A stretch of DNA of 64,000 nucleotides from an uncultured Lachnospiraceae bacterium (GCA_910588865.1 CAJUSJ010000007.1:9746-73745); one strand, 5' to 3'. Numbered from the stretch's first letter, positions 24,426 through 33,714 are shown. Translations and numbers: made by a program. The notes: generated from the letters alone by a model not told the origin.

Positions 24426-25858
24426 GGATAAGGACAAAGATCACAGGACTGGTGGCGGGGGTGCTGTTGGGGGCGTGCGCGGTTTGCGGGACCTTTGCCG
24501 TGAACCAGTACATGAATATCAGTGTGGAGAAGGCGGCTGCTGTTGAGATGGAGAAGCTGGAGCTGGCGGAGAGAGTGTTCGGCCAGACAGGGACCCGGGA
24601 GGAGTTTGAGCGCATGGGGGAGGTGGCCAGGGACGCTTATCTGAAGTATCAGTTTGAGCGCTGTTATCAGAAGGGGTACGCTCTGCTGAAGGGCCAGGAA
24701 TGTATAAAGAATATGACGGACTATGAAATATCCGCTCCACAGGCCCTCAAAACTCCCTACGTGGTTCAGAAACAGGGTGAAAGCTACCTTTTGATCATGA
24801 AAAGAGAGCTTCCCTATCCCAGGGGCTTTTGGGTCATGTCGGTGAGGGACATAACCTCCACCTGGGCGGAGGGGAGAGCGCAGGCCAAAAACTTTTTAAT
24901 AGTGTTTCTGTGCGTGTTTGGAGTTTCCATGGGGATCGCGGCCATTGTCACAGGCCACATTCTGAAGGCTCTGGAAAAATTGCGGGTTCAGGCGGAGCAG
25001 ATCAGGGAGGGAGATTTCAGCGGAAAGGTAATGCTCACTTCGAGAGATGAACTGAGAGACCTTTCCGACAGCCTCAACAGCATGTCGGACCAGATCCGGC
25101 AGCAGATTGAGGACCTGGAATTGCTTTTGGGGGCCATGGCCCACGAGATGAAGACCCCTTTGACAAATATCATGGGGTATGCGGATTCCCTGCTTCATGT
25201 GCGGCTGAGCGAGAGGCAGAGGGAACAGTCTTTGGAGGCTATATGCCGCTCAGCGGGGCGGCTGAACCAGATGTCGGGTAAGCTTTTGCAGCTCATCGGC
25301 CTCTATGAGAACCAGGAGATCGAAAACCAGCCCGTGGATCTGGAGGAGCTGATACGGCGTGTTTACCAGGAGAAGGAGGAAAAACTCAGTGAAAGGAACA
25401 TTGATTTTCAGATACTGAGAAGAGACGGCGGGAAAATACGGGGCGGGGCGGAGCCTGAAGACCAGGAAAAATGGAACATGTCCGTCCGGGGGGATCAGCT
25501 GCTTTTAACCAGTCTTTTTGACAATCTGGTTTCCAACAGCCTGAAGGCCGTGGAGGACGGCGGACAGATTCAGGTGATACTGGACCGGGAGCGGCGGCTG
25601 GTCTGTGTCCGGGACAACGGCAGAGGGATTCCGCCTGAGGATCTTCCCCATGTGACGAAAGCATTTTATATGGTGGACAAATCCAGAAGCCGCAGGCAGC
25701 AGGGCTCCGGGCTGGGGCTGGCGCTGGCGGATCGGATCGTAAAAGCCCACGGCGGGAAGATGAAGATCGAAAGCCGCCCGGGTGAGGGGACGGAAGTGTT
25801 GGTGGTGTTTGGAGCGTTTTTCAGGAGGGATGGAAATGATGAAGAGACAAGAAGGTAA
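24422..25858 (+). CDS. Sensor histidine kinase with HAMP domain
   Basis: In this 478-residue kinase, span 1 is at about 7-27, an extracytoplasmic sensor runs to about 157, and span 2 is at 158-180. HAMP follows to about 232, then the H-box GAMAHEMKTPL (His241), N-box FDNLVSNSLKA, DNGRGIP and GSGLGLALA. It is the partner of the upstream regulator (4-nt overlap). Its 3' end overlaps the downstream lipoprotein gene by 23 nt. Confidence 0.92.
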   Translation: MRIRTKITGLVAGVLLGACAVCGTFAVNQYMNISVEKAAAVEMEKLELAERVFGQTGTREEFERMGEVARDAYLKYQFERCYQKGYALLKGQECIKNMTDYEISAPQALKTPYVVQKQGESYLLIMKRELPYPRGFWVMSVRDITSTWAEGRAQAKNFLIVFLCVFGVSMGIAAIVTGHILKALEKLRVQAEQIREGDFSGKVMLTSRDELRDLSDSLNSMSDQIRQQIEDLELLLGAMAHEMKTPLTNIMGYADSLLHVRLSERQREQSLEAICRSAGRLNQMSGKLLQLIGLYENQEIENQPVDLEELIRRVYQEKEEKLSERNIDFQILRRDGGKIRGGAEPEDQEKWNMSVRGDQLLLTSLFDNLVSNSLKAVEDGGQIQVILDRERRLVCVRDNGRGIPPEDLPHVTKAFYMVDKSRSRRQQGSGLGLALADRIVKAHGGKMKIESRPGEGTEVLVVFGAFFRRDGNDEETRR

Positions 25859-27275
25859 AAAAGAAAAAAGGGCCATGGCGGCGGCTGTGGTTTTTGGCGG
25901 TATGGTGGTTCTGGCCGGATGTGTGAGGCAGACGGACGTCCCCATTGTGTCGGAGAAGACAGAAAGTCATCAGGAAAGTCTGGAGGAAAAAGAGACTGGG
26001 GAAGGACAGGGATCGGAGACAGGGAAACAGGAGGGGGAGGAACAGGAAGGCCAAGAGAAAGGGCTTATTAGAGAGCAGGCGGAAGTGCCGGAGAGATACA
26101 GGGTAAGCGTTAAAGGGGAGGATGTGACCGTAACGGCTGACGTGGAGGTGGGAGTGCCGGAGGTGGACAGGGTCTGCCTGAAAGATGTAGAGTATTCTCC
26201 CTACACGGATCAGGAGCTGAGTCAGATCAGCAAAGTTTTAGGGGAGGAGCTGGGACTCGCACGGTGGACCGGCGATGTTCAGAACGCTATGGCAAGCGGT
26301 GATCCGGGGAATTCTGAGGACAATTCTGAGGGCAATTCCGTCATATACCTGTCGGCCGCGGATTTGGCGTACTCCCTGGACTTAAGGGCGGGGGACGGTC
26401 AGACGACGCCTGTGGTATGGCTTACCGCCACCGATGTCTCTGACGGAATCGGCGGTGCGGGGGATCCTGACGATCTGTCGGCCTGTCCTATGACAGAGGC
26501 GGAGATGGCACAGGTTCAGGCCGTGCTGGAGAACAAGGCGGAACAGCTGCTTAAAAAGATGGGTCTGGAAGACTTTTGTCTGGAAAGGGCCAGGTGGAGA
26601 CAGCTTTCTGTCAGTGAAAATTATTCCTGGACTCTGTCGGGACAGTATGGGGTCCGGCTGTACTATGGACGGAAGATCGGCCATATGCCCCTTGTGAACA
26701 GCGGGCTGGGAACAGGGGCTTTGGAGCCGGACTGCCGGTATGTGGAGTTTTTGTACAGAGAAGACGGAACTTTGCTGACCGTGAAAAATATCGGACGGGA
26801 AAAGATTATGGACTCCCCGGAATACGCGGATTCCTTAATTTCGTTTTCTTCTGCCAGCGGGATATTTGAGCAGTGTATGAGGACGCTGAAAGTGGACTGG
26901 GACTCAGAGGCAAAACCGGCGGCGGAGGCAAGGCTGGAACCTGATTTGGGCCCGGTTCTGACTGAGGGGCCTGGGGACAGCGGCTCGGGAAAAAAGCCTC
27001 ATGTCTATGTTGCGGTTACGGATGTGGACCTGGCTTATTGCCTGAAGTATGATGAAGGGAATGGTGATGTACCGCGGACAGAGGGCCAAAAGGGAAAACT
27101 GGCCCCTGTGTGGGTGTTCTACGGGACAGCGGAGCGGGGGTATCAGAATCCCGACGGAACGAAAGCCGGGATTTTAGGGGAACCTTTAAGCGGGGGAACG
27201 AAAATGCTGCTTCTCGCTGTTGGCGGGGAGGATGGGACTGTTTATGGGGGAATTTCGGAGCTTGCGGCTAGATAA
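25836..27275 (+). CDS. Lipoprotein of the two-component operon
   Basis: The ATG at 25836 follows AGGAGGG by 6 nt and gives a 479-residue protein. It has a Lys/Arg-rich N-region, a hydrophobic core and a lipobox VLAGC; an upstream in-frame start inside the kinase gene lacks a signal peptide. A long Glu/Gln/Gly spacer (to about 85) is followed by a secreted domain of unknown type, in which segments such as SAADLAYSLDL and TDVDLAYCLKYD occur twice, suggesting an internal duplication. Its overlap with the kinase gene suggests that it either acts as an accessory sensor or is a target of the system. Confidence 0.75.
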   Translation: MMKRQEGKKEKRAMAAAVVFGGMVVLAGCVRQTDVPIVSEKTESHQESLEEKETGEGQGSETGKQEGEEQEGQEKGLIREQAEVPERYRVSVKGEDVTVTADVEVGVPEVDRVCLKDVEYSPYTDQELSQISKVLGEELGLARWTGDVQNAMASGDPGNSEDNSEGNSVIYLSAADLAYSLDLRAGDGQTTPVVWLTATDVSDGIGGAGDPDDLSACPMTEAEMAQVQAVLENKAEQLLKKMGLEDFCLERARWRQLSVSENYSWTLSGQYGVRLYYGRKIGHMPLVNSGLGTGALEPDCRYVEFLYREDGTLLTVKNIGREKIMDSPEYADSLISFSSASGIFEQCMRTLKVDWDSEAKPAAEARLEPDLGPVLTEGPGDSGSGKKPHVYVAVTDVDLAYCLKYDEGNGDVPRTEGQKGKLAPVWVFYGTAERGYQNPDGTKAGILGEPLSGGTKMLLLAVGGEDGTVYGGISELAAR

Positions 27276-27300
27276 GTATCTTATTCCATTGAGATTTGAA

Positions 27301-27329
27301 TTGAATTTGATATAAAAAAATGATATGAT
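27301..27329 (+). promoter_or_regulatory. Promoter of the Rpn-like gene
   Basis: TTGAAT (27301-27306), a 17-bp spacer and TATGAT (27324-27329) form a strong promoter in a very AT-rich stretch, 28 nt upstream of the ATG. Confidence 0.65.
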
Positions 27330-27357
27330 AAAGATACAAACAGGAAGGAAATAAGAT

Positions 27358-28275
27358 ATGGCAAATGTATATGACGGGGCGTTCCGGACAATCCTGAATG
27401 ACTGCCGGAAACTGATTATCCCTGTAATCAATGAGATTTTCGGGGAAACATATACAGGAGAGGAAGAAATCCGTTTTTTCCCCAACGAACATTTTTTAGA
27501 TCAGCAGGACGAGGCAGATAAAGAACGGATTACGGACACGAATTTTACGGTTTTCGGAAAAACACCGAAGAAATACCATGTTGAGTGTGAGAGCAGTCTG
27601 CCGGATGGTAAAATCACCATAAGGCTTTTTGAATATGACGCGCAGATAGCCCTTGATGAGGGAGAGGTTACAGAGGAAACACTGACGGTGACATTTCCCA
27701 ATACAGCGGTTCTGTACCTTCGGACTTACAAAAAAACACCGGACAAAATGAAATATGTGCTTGTCACACCGGGAGGAACGGTTCAGTATGACGTGCCGAT
27801 TATGAAGGTACAGACATATTCACTGGATGATATTTTTGAAAAAGGTCTGCTGATGCTGATTCCGTTTTATATTTTTTCACATGAGAAGGATTTGCCAGAG
27901 TATAATAGTAACGAGCAGAAACTGGCGGAATTGAAGGCAGAGTATCAGGAAATTTTAGAAAGGCTTGACAAATTGGAGCGGCAGGGAGTGATTGGGGCCT
28001 TTGACAAACGGACGATTATTGATTTATCCGGCGATGTGATTCATGAAATCGCGCGGAAGTATAAAAATGTGCGGAAAGGCGTAGGTGATATGATGAGAGG
28101 CAAGTTGATTGAAACAAGTGCAAGGAGACTAAAAAACGAAGCAGTAAATGAAACAAAGAGGAATACCGCGCTTAGAATGCTGAAACGAGGGAAATTGACA
28201 ATCGAGGAGATCGCGGAAGATTCAGGTCTTAGTGTCGCGGAAGTGGAACAGCTTGCGGGACTTCAGACAGTGTAG
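27358..28275 (+). CDS. Rpn-like PD-(D/E)XK nuclease family protein
   Basis: The 305-residue protein opens MANVYDGAFRTILNDCRKLI and carries a nuclease-like core with TDTNFTVFGKTPKKYHVECE (a D...E-x-E arrangement reminiscent of PD-(D/E)XK enzymes). The C-terminal third is helical and ends in a helix-turn-helix-like segment (IEEIAEDSGLSVAEVEQLA). This layout is common in the Rpn/transposase-like families of Clostridia. It is AT-richer than its neighbours and sits between repeats, which fits horizontal acquisition. It has its own promoter and terminator. Confidence 0.65.
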   Translation: MANVYDGAFRTILNDCRKLIIPVINEIFGETYTGEEEIRFFPNEHFLDQQDEADKERITDTNFTVFGKTPKKYHVECESSLPDGKITIRLFEYDAQIALDEGEVTEETLTVTFPNTAVLYLRTYKKTPDKMKYVLVTPGGTVQYDVPIMKVQTYSLDDIFEKGLLMLIPFYIFSHEKDLPEYNSNEQKLAELKAEYQEILERLDKLERQGVIGAFDKRTIIDLSGDVIHEIARKYKNVRKGVGDMMRGKLIETSARRLKNEAVNETKRNTALRMLKRGKLTIEEIAEDSGLSVAEVEQLAGLQTV

Positions 28276-28313
28276 GGCAGCAAAGCAAAATAAAAATTTT
28301 ATATTGTAGCCAT

Positions 28314-28360
28314 AAAGCAGGGAAATAACGGATGATTCGGATTTGTTTCTCTGCTTTTTT
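28314..28360 (+). terminator. Intrinsic terminator of the Rpn-like gene
   Basis: AAAGCAGGGAAA pairs with TTTCTCTGCTTT (one G-U pair) around a 20-nt loop, and T6 follows. It is directly abutted by the third copy of the GC-rich repeat. Confidence 0.75.
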
Positions 28361-28362
28361 AT

Positions 28363-28421
28363 CCGCTAAAGCGGCCCCGCCCCGGTACGGCGAGAAGGGG
28401 AAAGGGCCTCCCCTGCTTGAT
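28363..28421. repeat. Third, truncated copy of the GC-rich repeat
   Basis: CCGCTAAAGCGGCCCCGCCC through CCCCTGCTTGAT matches the last about 59 nt of the tandem units at 23471-23639. The first 25 or so bases, including the GGGGCGG arm, are missing. Confidence 0.7.
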
Positions 28422-28509
28422 TGGCATTTTTCAGAAATTAATGGATATGGAAGTGCCAATAAGTCCGTGTCTTTTTAAAATGTCAGAGCTGTAGCGGCTT
28501 CCGTTTTTA

Positions 28510-28675
28510 TTGTCAGGTCTGTACAGATTGTGGTAGAATAGGCAGCAGGTGGGGAGGTTTATTCCCGTGAAGGCAATGGCCGAAGGCGCTGTGAGGCAAT
28601 GACTCATGTGCGGTGCTGTCCGGGATGGGAACCTCCTGCATGATCAAAGGATAAGCTCATCAGGAGGAAAACGCT
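28510..28675 (+). promoter_or_regulatory. Promoter and structured leader of the MATE gene
   Basis: TTGTCA (28510-28515), an 18-bp spacer ending TGG and TAGAAT (28534-28539) form an extended -10 promoter. The leader of about 130 nt can form two exclusive helices. AACCTCC (28630-28636) pairs with upstream GGAGGTT (28553-28559), whereas the overlapping CCTCCTG (28632-28638) pairs with CAGGAGG (28661-28667), which is the ribosome site itself. This is the logic of a riboswitch or other translational switch. I could not match it to a known class (guanidine, cobalamin, TPP, ZTP and c-di-GMP consensus elements are not evident). Confidence 0.5.
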
Positions 28676-30046
28676 GTGAAGGAAAATGTCAATAAGGAAG
28701 TCTTCGAGGTGATGCCTGTTCCAAAGGCTCTGGCCACTTTGGCGGTTCCCACCATCATCGGCCAGCTGGTTGTGCTGATCTACAGTCTGGCAGATACTTT
28801 TTATATCGGAAGAACCAATAATCCGCTGATGGTGGCGGGAGCTTCTCTGATTTTGCCGGTATACAACATCTGTATCTCCATCGCGGGCCTGGCGGGGGTG
28901 GGCGGGGGAACCCTGATCTCCCGGCTGTTGGGGGCGGGAAAGGAGGGGGAGGCCGGAAAGGTTTCTTCTTTCAGCTTTTATCTGTCCATAGGGTTGTCTG
29001 TGCTGTTCTCCGCGGGGGTGGCTGTCTTTATGGACCCTCTTCTGGGGATTTTGGGAGCCAGCGGGGATACTCATGTATATGCCAGGCAGTATGCTTTCTG
29101 CGTTATCGTCCTGGGGGCGCTGCCTACGGTTATGTCTGTGACGCTGTCCAATCTGCTTCGGTCTGTAAGCTGCGCGAAGCAGGCGGGTTTTGGGGTTTCC
29201 ATGGGCGGGGTCATCAATATTTTTCTGGACCCGCTTTTTATGTTTGTGCTGTTTCCCTCCGGGATGGAGACGGCGGCGGCAGGAATCGCCACCATGTGTT
29301 CCAATATCATCGTGTGCGTCTATTATCTGGCGGTTCTCAAAAAGATGAAGGGCGGGACGGTTCTCACTCTCTCTCCGGCCGCGGGCGTACCGGGGAGGAA
29401 AGAGATTGTCTCTATATTTTCTGTAGGGATTCCGGCGGCTCTGGCCACACTTTTGTTTGACCTGGCTTATGTGGTCATCGACAAGCTGGCTGCCGGTTAC
29501 GGGGACATTCCCCTGGCGGCTGTGGGAATCGTGCTGAAGGCAGAGCGGCTGCCTCTCAATGTGGGGATCGGACTCTGTCAGGCCATGATACCCATTGCTG
29601 CCTACAATTACTCTTCCGGGAATCATGGGCGCATGAAGCAGGTGGTCAGCTTTTCCAGGATAGTGGGGCTGATGATCGGGGCGGCCAGTATTGTCATGTA
29701 TGAGATTTTTGCCAGGCAAATACTCCGCTTTTTTATCAATGATCCCCAGACGGTTGTGATCGGAGCCAATTTTCTGAGGATTCGCTGCCTGGCCACGCCT
29801 TTTATGTTTATGTGTTTCCATCTGGTCAATTTGTTTCAGGCAGTGGGAAAGGGCGGGAAAGCCCTGTTTCTGGCAGTTGTGCGGTGGGCTGTGTTTAATA
29901 TTCCCATGCTGTTTATGTTTAATCTGGCGTTTGGAATGTATGGTATCGTCTGTACCCAGATCGTGGCGGACGTCTGTACGGTGGCGGTGTCCTTTTACGT
30001 GTATCGGCGGTTTTTGGGCACCATGGCAAAGGCCGCGGCGGAGTGA
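28676..30046 (+). CDS. MATE-family efflux transporter
   Basis: The 456-residue protein has about 12 membrane spans in two halves and the MATE N-terminal pattern (PKALATLAVPTIIGQLVVLI, then DTFYIGR and AGVGGGTLISRLLG). It exports drugs or cationic metabolites by Na+ or H+ antiport. The start is GTG at 28676, with AGGAGG 8 nt upstream; that ribosome site lies in a predicted sequestering helix. Confidence 0.92.
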   Translation: MKENVNKEVFEVMPVPKALATLAVPTIIGQLVVLIYSLADTFYIGRTNNPLMVAGASLILPVYNICISIAGLAGVGGGTLISRLLGAGKEGEAGKVSSFSFYLSIGLSVLFSAGVAVFMDPLLGILGASGDTHVYARQYAFCVIVLGALPTVMSVTLSNLLRSVSCAKQAGFGVSMGGVINIFLDPLFMFVLFPSGMETAAAGIATMCSNIIVCVYYLAVLKKMKGGTVLTLSPAAGVPGRKEIVSIFSVGIPAALATLLFDLAYVVIDKLAAGYGDIPLAAVGIVLKAERLPLNVGIGLCQAMIPIAAYNYSSGNHGRMKQVVSFSRIVGLMIGAASIVMYEIFARQILRFFINDPQTVVIGANFLRIRCLATPFMFMCFHLVNLFQAVGKGGKALFLAVVRWAVFNIPMLFMFNLAFGMYGIVCTQIVADVCTVAVSFYVYRRFLGTMAKAAAE

Positions 30047-30118
30047 CAGCAAGGAGTTGGCGGAAAATTCCGGCGGGGCTGATTTTTGGGAAAAAATTGA
30101 ATTGGAAGGGGATTTAGG

Positions 30119-30985
30119 ATGGGGAATGTGTGGATTGTCATATTTCTGATTTTGTTTGGTTTTCGAGTGTCGTCTCTGGAGCCGTCCATGCCGTCTTATG
30201 AAAGTCAGCAGGAGGATGAGGCTTTATCCCACAGGGATGGCTATTACTTTACCACCACAGTTCGAGGGAGACTTAGGGAGGACATGCCGGAGTTTTCTTT
30301 TGACGTGGAAGCGAGATTCAATGAGGAAAATTCCTGTTACCAGATCAGGTCTGTCACCGTGCGGCAGGAGGAAAAGACTCTGCAGGTCATCTCTGTGCCG
30401 GAGCTGTCACTGTTCGGGGAGACTGCTGTGTGGTCTGACCAGGAGGAATACATGGGCCTGGAGCTGGAGGATTTGAATTTCGATGGGTATAAGGATATCC
30501 GTCTTTTTGACACAGCCAATGGAAATTACCTGCTGGAATGGATTTATCTGGTGTGGAACCCGGAGACGGAGCGGTTTGACCACGACGCCAGACTAAATGA
30601 GATACCTCTGGCCAGTTTTGACCAGGAGGATCAGCTGATCTACGGCATGGAGAGAGGTGGGGCTATGCGTCATTACTTTAAGACCTATCAGTATCTGGAA
30701 GGGGAGCCGGTGAAGATCCGGGAGGAGCATAGTGTCTTCCTGACAGAGACGGACCCGGAAGTCGTAAGACGTTGTCTTAGCGGGGCCGCCGGGGACAGGA
30801 AGATTGAGGCTGGGGAAGCGGTGGAAATCTGCCGTGAGACGGTGTGGGAACGGAATCCGGATACCGGAGAGATGGAACAGACTCAGGACATTTTTCGATT
30901 CTTCCTGGTTTCCTCGAATGATGAGGATGGAGTGCTGACGGTGGAGGCGGATTCGGAGATGGGGAGGCTTTTGAGCGAATATTAA
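30119..30985 (+). CDS. Exported XAC2610-like protein
   Basis: This 288-residue protein has an N-terminal hydrophobic stretch (WIVIFLILFGF), probably an uncleaved anchor or signal. The middle segment LELEDLNFDGYKDIRLFDTA followed by a WNPETERF motif resembles the XAC2610-related domain found in secreted proteins with FG-GAP-like turns. The function is unknown. It lies 72 nt after the MATE gene in the same direction. Confidence 0.6.
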   Translation: MGNVWIVIFLILFGFRVSSLEPSMPSYESQQEDEALSHRDGYYFTTTVRGRLREDMPEFSFDVEARFNEENSCYQIRSVTVRQEEKTLQVISVPELSLFGETAVWSDQEEYMGLELEDLNFDGYKDIRLFDTANGNYLLEWIYLVWNPETERFDHDARLNEIPLASFDQEDQLIYGMERGGAMRHYFKTYQYLEGEPVKIREEHSVFLTETDPEVVRRCLSGAAGDRKIEAGEAVEICRETVWERNPDTGEMEQTQDIFRFFLVSSNDEDGVLTVEADSEMGRLLSEY

Positions 30986-31075
30986 TTTACTCCCTTTTCG
31001 GAAATGTACATTGCGGGCAGCAGGCAAATATTTTATAATCAAATATATAAATTGGTGTTTAAAGGTGATAACCCT

Positions 31076-31492
31076 ATGAAAAAAATAAGTTCAGAAGCCG
31101 AAAAAATAATGATTGAACGTTTTGGAAAAGATACAGTTATCGCATTGGCAACCGTAGAAAAGGAAGTGCCTTACGTGCGGTATGTAAATGCCTATTATGA
31201 GAATGGCGCGTTTTATATCATTACATATGCTCTTTCAAATAAAATGAAACATATTGAAAATAATCCCGCTGTCGCGATAGCCGGTGATTGGTTTACAGCA
31301 CATGGAAAGGGCGTCAATTTAGGTTATTTTGGGAGAGAGGAAAATCATTTGATCGCGGAGAAACTGAAAAATGTCTTTGCTCAATGGATTGATAATGGAC
31401 ATAATAATTTTGATGATGAAAACACTATAATTTTATGTGTGGAATTAACAGACGGGTTGTTATTTTCACATGGAACCAAATATGAGTTTTAG
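31076..31492 (+). CDS. Pyridoxamine 5'-phosphate oxidase-like flavin protein
   Basis: This 138-residue split-barrel protein has the pattern of FMN-binding PNPOx-like proteins (DTVIALATVEKEVPYVRYVN, then SNKMKHIENNPAVAIAGDWF). The frame is open 24 codons further upstream, but ATG 31076 has AAAGGTG nearby and gives the family start. It is followed 17 nt later by a flavodoxin, so the pair probably handles flavin-based electron transfer in the cytoplasm. Confidence 0.8.
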   Translation: MKKISSEAEKIMIERFGKDTVIALATVEKEVPYVRYVNAYYENGAFYIITYALSNKMKHIENNPAVAIAGDWFTAHGKGVNLGYFGREENHLIAEKLKNVFAQWIDNGHNNFDDENTIILCVELTDGLLFSHGTKYEF

Positions 31493-31509
31493 ACAGGAGG
31501 AGCGTTTTT

Positions 31510-31959
31510 ATGAAATCTATCATCATTTATGAATCCACCCATCATGGAAACACAAAAAGGCTTGTGGATGCCATTGCGGCAAAATATAACGTAGAAACTT
31601 TCAGCATTGAAAACGCGCGATCCATAGACCTGTCGGGCTATGATATGATCGGCCTTGCCGCGGGGATTGCTTTTGGAAAGTTCTACAAGCGTATGGAGAA
31701 ATTTGCCGCAAAAATTTCGTCAGGCAATCGAGTGTTTCTTCTCTATACCTGCGGGAATCCAAGCAGTGGGTATGTGAAGAGCATTACCAGAACTCTTGAA
31801 TCAAATGGAGCGGAGGTGGTAGGAAATTATGGCTGCAAGGGCTATGATACCTATGGCCCGTTCAAATTGGTCGGCGGTATTGCCAAAGGTCATCCGACCG
31901 AAGAAGAGATTATTGGCGCTGTAGCGTTTTACGATAAGATAAGTGGGGGAGTCCTGTGA
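31510..31959 (+). CDS. Flavodoxin
   Basis: The 149-residue flavodoxin fold has an FMN phosphate loop YESTHHGNTKRL at 8-19 and the later TCGNPSSGYV loop. It is a small electron carrier, co-oriented with the PNPOx-like gene. AGGAGG precedes the start. Confidence 0.85.
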   Translation: MKSIIIYESTHHGNTKRLVDAIAAKYNVETFSIENARSIDLSGYDMIGLAAGIAFGKFYKRMEKFAAKISSGNRVFLLYTCGNPSSGYVKSITRTLESNGAEVVGNYGCKGYDTYGPFKLVGGIAKGHPTEEEIIGAVAFYDKISGGVL

Positions 31960-32127
31960 TTGATACAATATAACGAAGTCAATCAGGAGAGAAAACAGGT
32001 TTACAATATCCTTGTGAGGGTCATCGTCAGGGACATTGTGAGGGACATCGTGAGGGACAGTTCCCCCAGGTCCGGCTGTGGCTGCCATAAAACCTACGAC
32101 GCTGGAAAGGAAGGTCTTAAGACATAA
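31960..32127 (+). CDS. Possible small ORF built on 12-nt tandem repeats
   Basis: A TTG immediately after the flavodoxin stop, with GGGGGAG 8 nt upstream, opens a 55-codon frame. Four 12-nt units of the type GTGAGGGACATC at about 32014-32061 encode the repeated peptide VRDI. The remainder (SGCGCHKTYD) is unremarkable. It may be a real small protein or a repeat-derived frame; it ends 1 nt before the next ATG. Confidence 0.28.
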   Translation: MIQYNEVNQERKQVYNILVRVIVRDIVRDIVRDSSPRSGCGCHKTYDAGKEGLKT

Positions 32128-32128
32128 T

Positions 32129-33685
32129 ATGAATATAACAGCAACCCACAGAGTAAAAGACAGCCAGGGTAAAACCGTAGGATTCGTGATCGATCATGAA
32201 TACAGACATTACTATGATGTACTGCGAAATATCGCTCTGATCGATAATCTGACATTAGACGAATCGGGAGAAATCGTCTGGGGAGACGAAGAGCTTCCGG
32301 TCCGCTATATCGCGGATATCAATACAGGGATCTATGACCGGATATGCGGAGAAAATCCGTTGGAAAGAGATGTTCAGAGGAAACTGGAAAAATGGCTGGC
32401 GCATTGGAGCGGTTATGTTCTGTATGTCACCGGAGCCAGACAGACGGGGAAGACCACGGAGATTCTGAAGTTTGCTTATAAACATTATGAGCAGATTATA
32501 TATGTGAATTTGGCTGATCAGAAACAGCTGGAAGAATTGGAACGTTCTGTTGAGAATACTTCTCTGTACTTCGGTTTGATTGATTACTGCAGGAAAATCG
32601 GGAATTCTGAATTTGACAACTCCCAAAGAACCATACTGATTATAGATGAAATACAGGAAAGTTCCAAAATATACAACAGCATAAGGGCGTTGCAGAGAGA
32701 GTTAAAATGTCATATAGCAGTGACAGGAAGTTATTTAGGAAAGATACTAAATGCCAGATATTTTAAACCTGCTGGAAATATGTATGAAATAGAAATGCTG
32801 CCGTTGTCCTTTCGGGAATTCAGCAGGGCTTATGATCTGGAGGGGCTTCTGATGAAGATCGATCTTTCCGGAAAGTCCGCGGATGAGGAGTATGGGGCAT
32901 TGGCGCGAATCTACAGGATCTACAGGAAGATCGGAGGGTATCCGGCAGTGGTCAGCACTTACAGAAAGACCAGTGACATGGACAGCTGCCGGGAAGTGAT
33001 CAAATCTATTATAGAAAGATTTACGGAAGAATCAGCCTCCTATTTCCGCGATACCAAATGCGCTGTGGTTTTTGAGAATGTATATAAGGCTGCTTTTATA
33101 TCCATGACAAAAGAGAAGAGAGGGACCTCAGCCAGGGATATCAGAGATATCACAGAGTTTATCAGGGAGGACACCAACGAGCATGTAAGCAGGAAAGAGG
33201 TCAATGACGCGATATCCTGGTTGAAGTTTTCCGGAATATTGGGAAGCTGTGATTGGTATAATCAGGGGAAGGCGACGGATTTGCTGAGCGAGAGAAGGTT
33301 TTATTTTATGGATTGTGGTATCGCGAATTATCTTGCGGCCTTAACTCCCATACAGAACCGCGCCGTTGAGGGGATTATAGCGGAGAACTTTGTGTATTCG
33401 GAACTGTACAGGCTGTACAGAGAGGACAAATTAAAAGGGGATAAGCCGTGCTGTTCGGTGTATGGCAATTATGAGCTGGATTTTATGTTGGTGGACAAGG
33501 ATGATAAAAGGTATGGAATTGAGGTAAAATCAAACAATTCTGATAAACACAAATCATTGGATCTGTATTTGGAAAAAGAATTGATTCATGAGGCCTATGT
33601 GGCTGAGATCACACGGGGAGGCACAGGCAAAAAGATCAGAAGGATCCCCATATACACAGTAGGGTGCCGTTTCCCCTATCAATAA
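32129..33685 (+). CDS. DUF4143-type AAA ATPase with extra N-terminal domain
   Basis: The protein is 518 residues from the ATG at 32129. Residues 1-75 form a small added domain (DSQGKTVGFVIDHEYRHYYD). An AAA_14-type ATPase follows, with Walker A GARQTGKTTE (about 102-109) and Walker B ILIIDEIQ, then the DUF4143 region. The C-terminus holds a PD-(D/E)XK-like segment (NYELDFMLVDKD, then YGIEVKSNN). Such ATPases are common, mostly uncharacterised, and often linked to accessory regions. An upstream GTG at 32078 in frame lacks a ribosome site. Confidence 0.8.
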   Translation: MNITATHRVKDSQGKTVGFVIDHEYRHYYDVLRNIALIDNLTLDESGEIVWGDEELPVRYIADINTGIYDRICGENPLERDVQRKLEKWLAHWSGYVLYVTGARQTGKTTEILKFAYKHYEQIIYVNLADQKQLEELERSVENTSLYFGLIDYCRKIGNSEFDNSQRTILIIDEIQESSKIYNSIRALQRELKCHIAVTGSYLGKILNARYFKPAGNMYEIEMLPLSFREFSRAYDLEGLLMKIDLSGKSADEEYGALARIYRIYRKIGGYPAVVSTYRKTSDMDSCREVIKSIIERFTEESASYFRDTKCAVVFENVYKAAFISMTKEKRGTSARDIRDITEFIREDTNEHVSRKEVNDAISWLKFSGILGSCDWYNQGKATDLLSERRFYFMDCGIANYLAALTPIQNRAVEGIIAENFVYSELYRLYREDKLKGDKPCCSVYGNYELDFMLVDKDDKRYGIEVKSNNSDKHKSLDLYLEKELIHEAYVAEITRGGTGKKIRRIPIYTVGCRFPYQ

Positions 33686-33714
33686 CTATTTTTAAGGGGC
33701 AAAACAGGAGGATT

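Noticed and set aside
28604..30052. 482-residue minus-strand ORF opposite the MATE gene
   Set aside because: His/Gln/Arg-rich antisense shadow of a strongly recognisable transporter; no ribosome site or family match.
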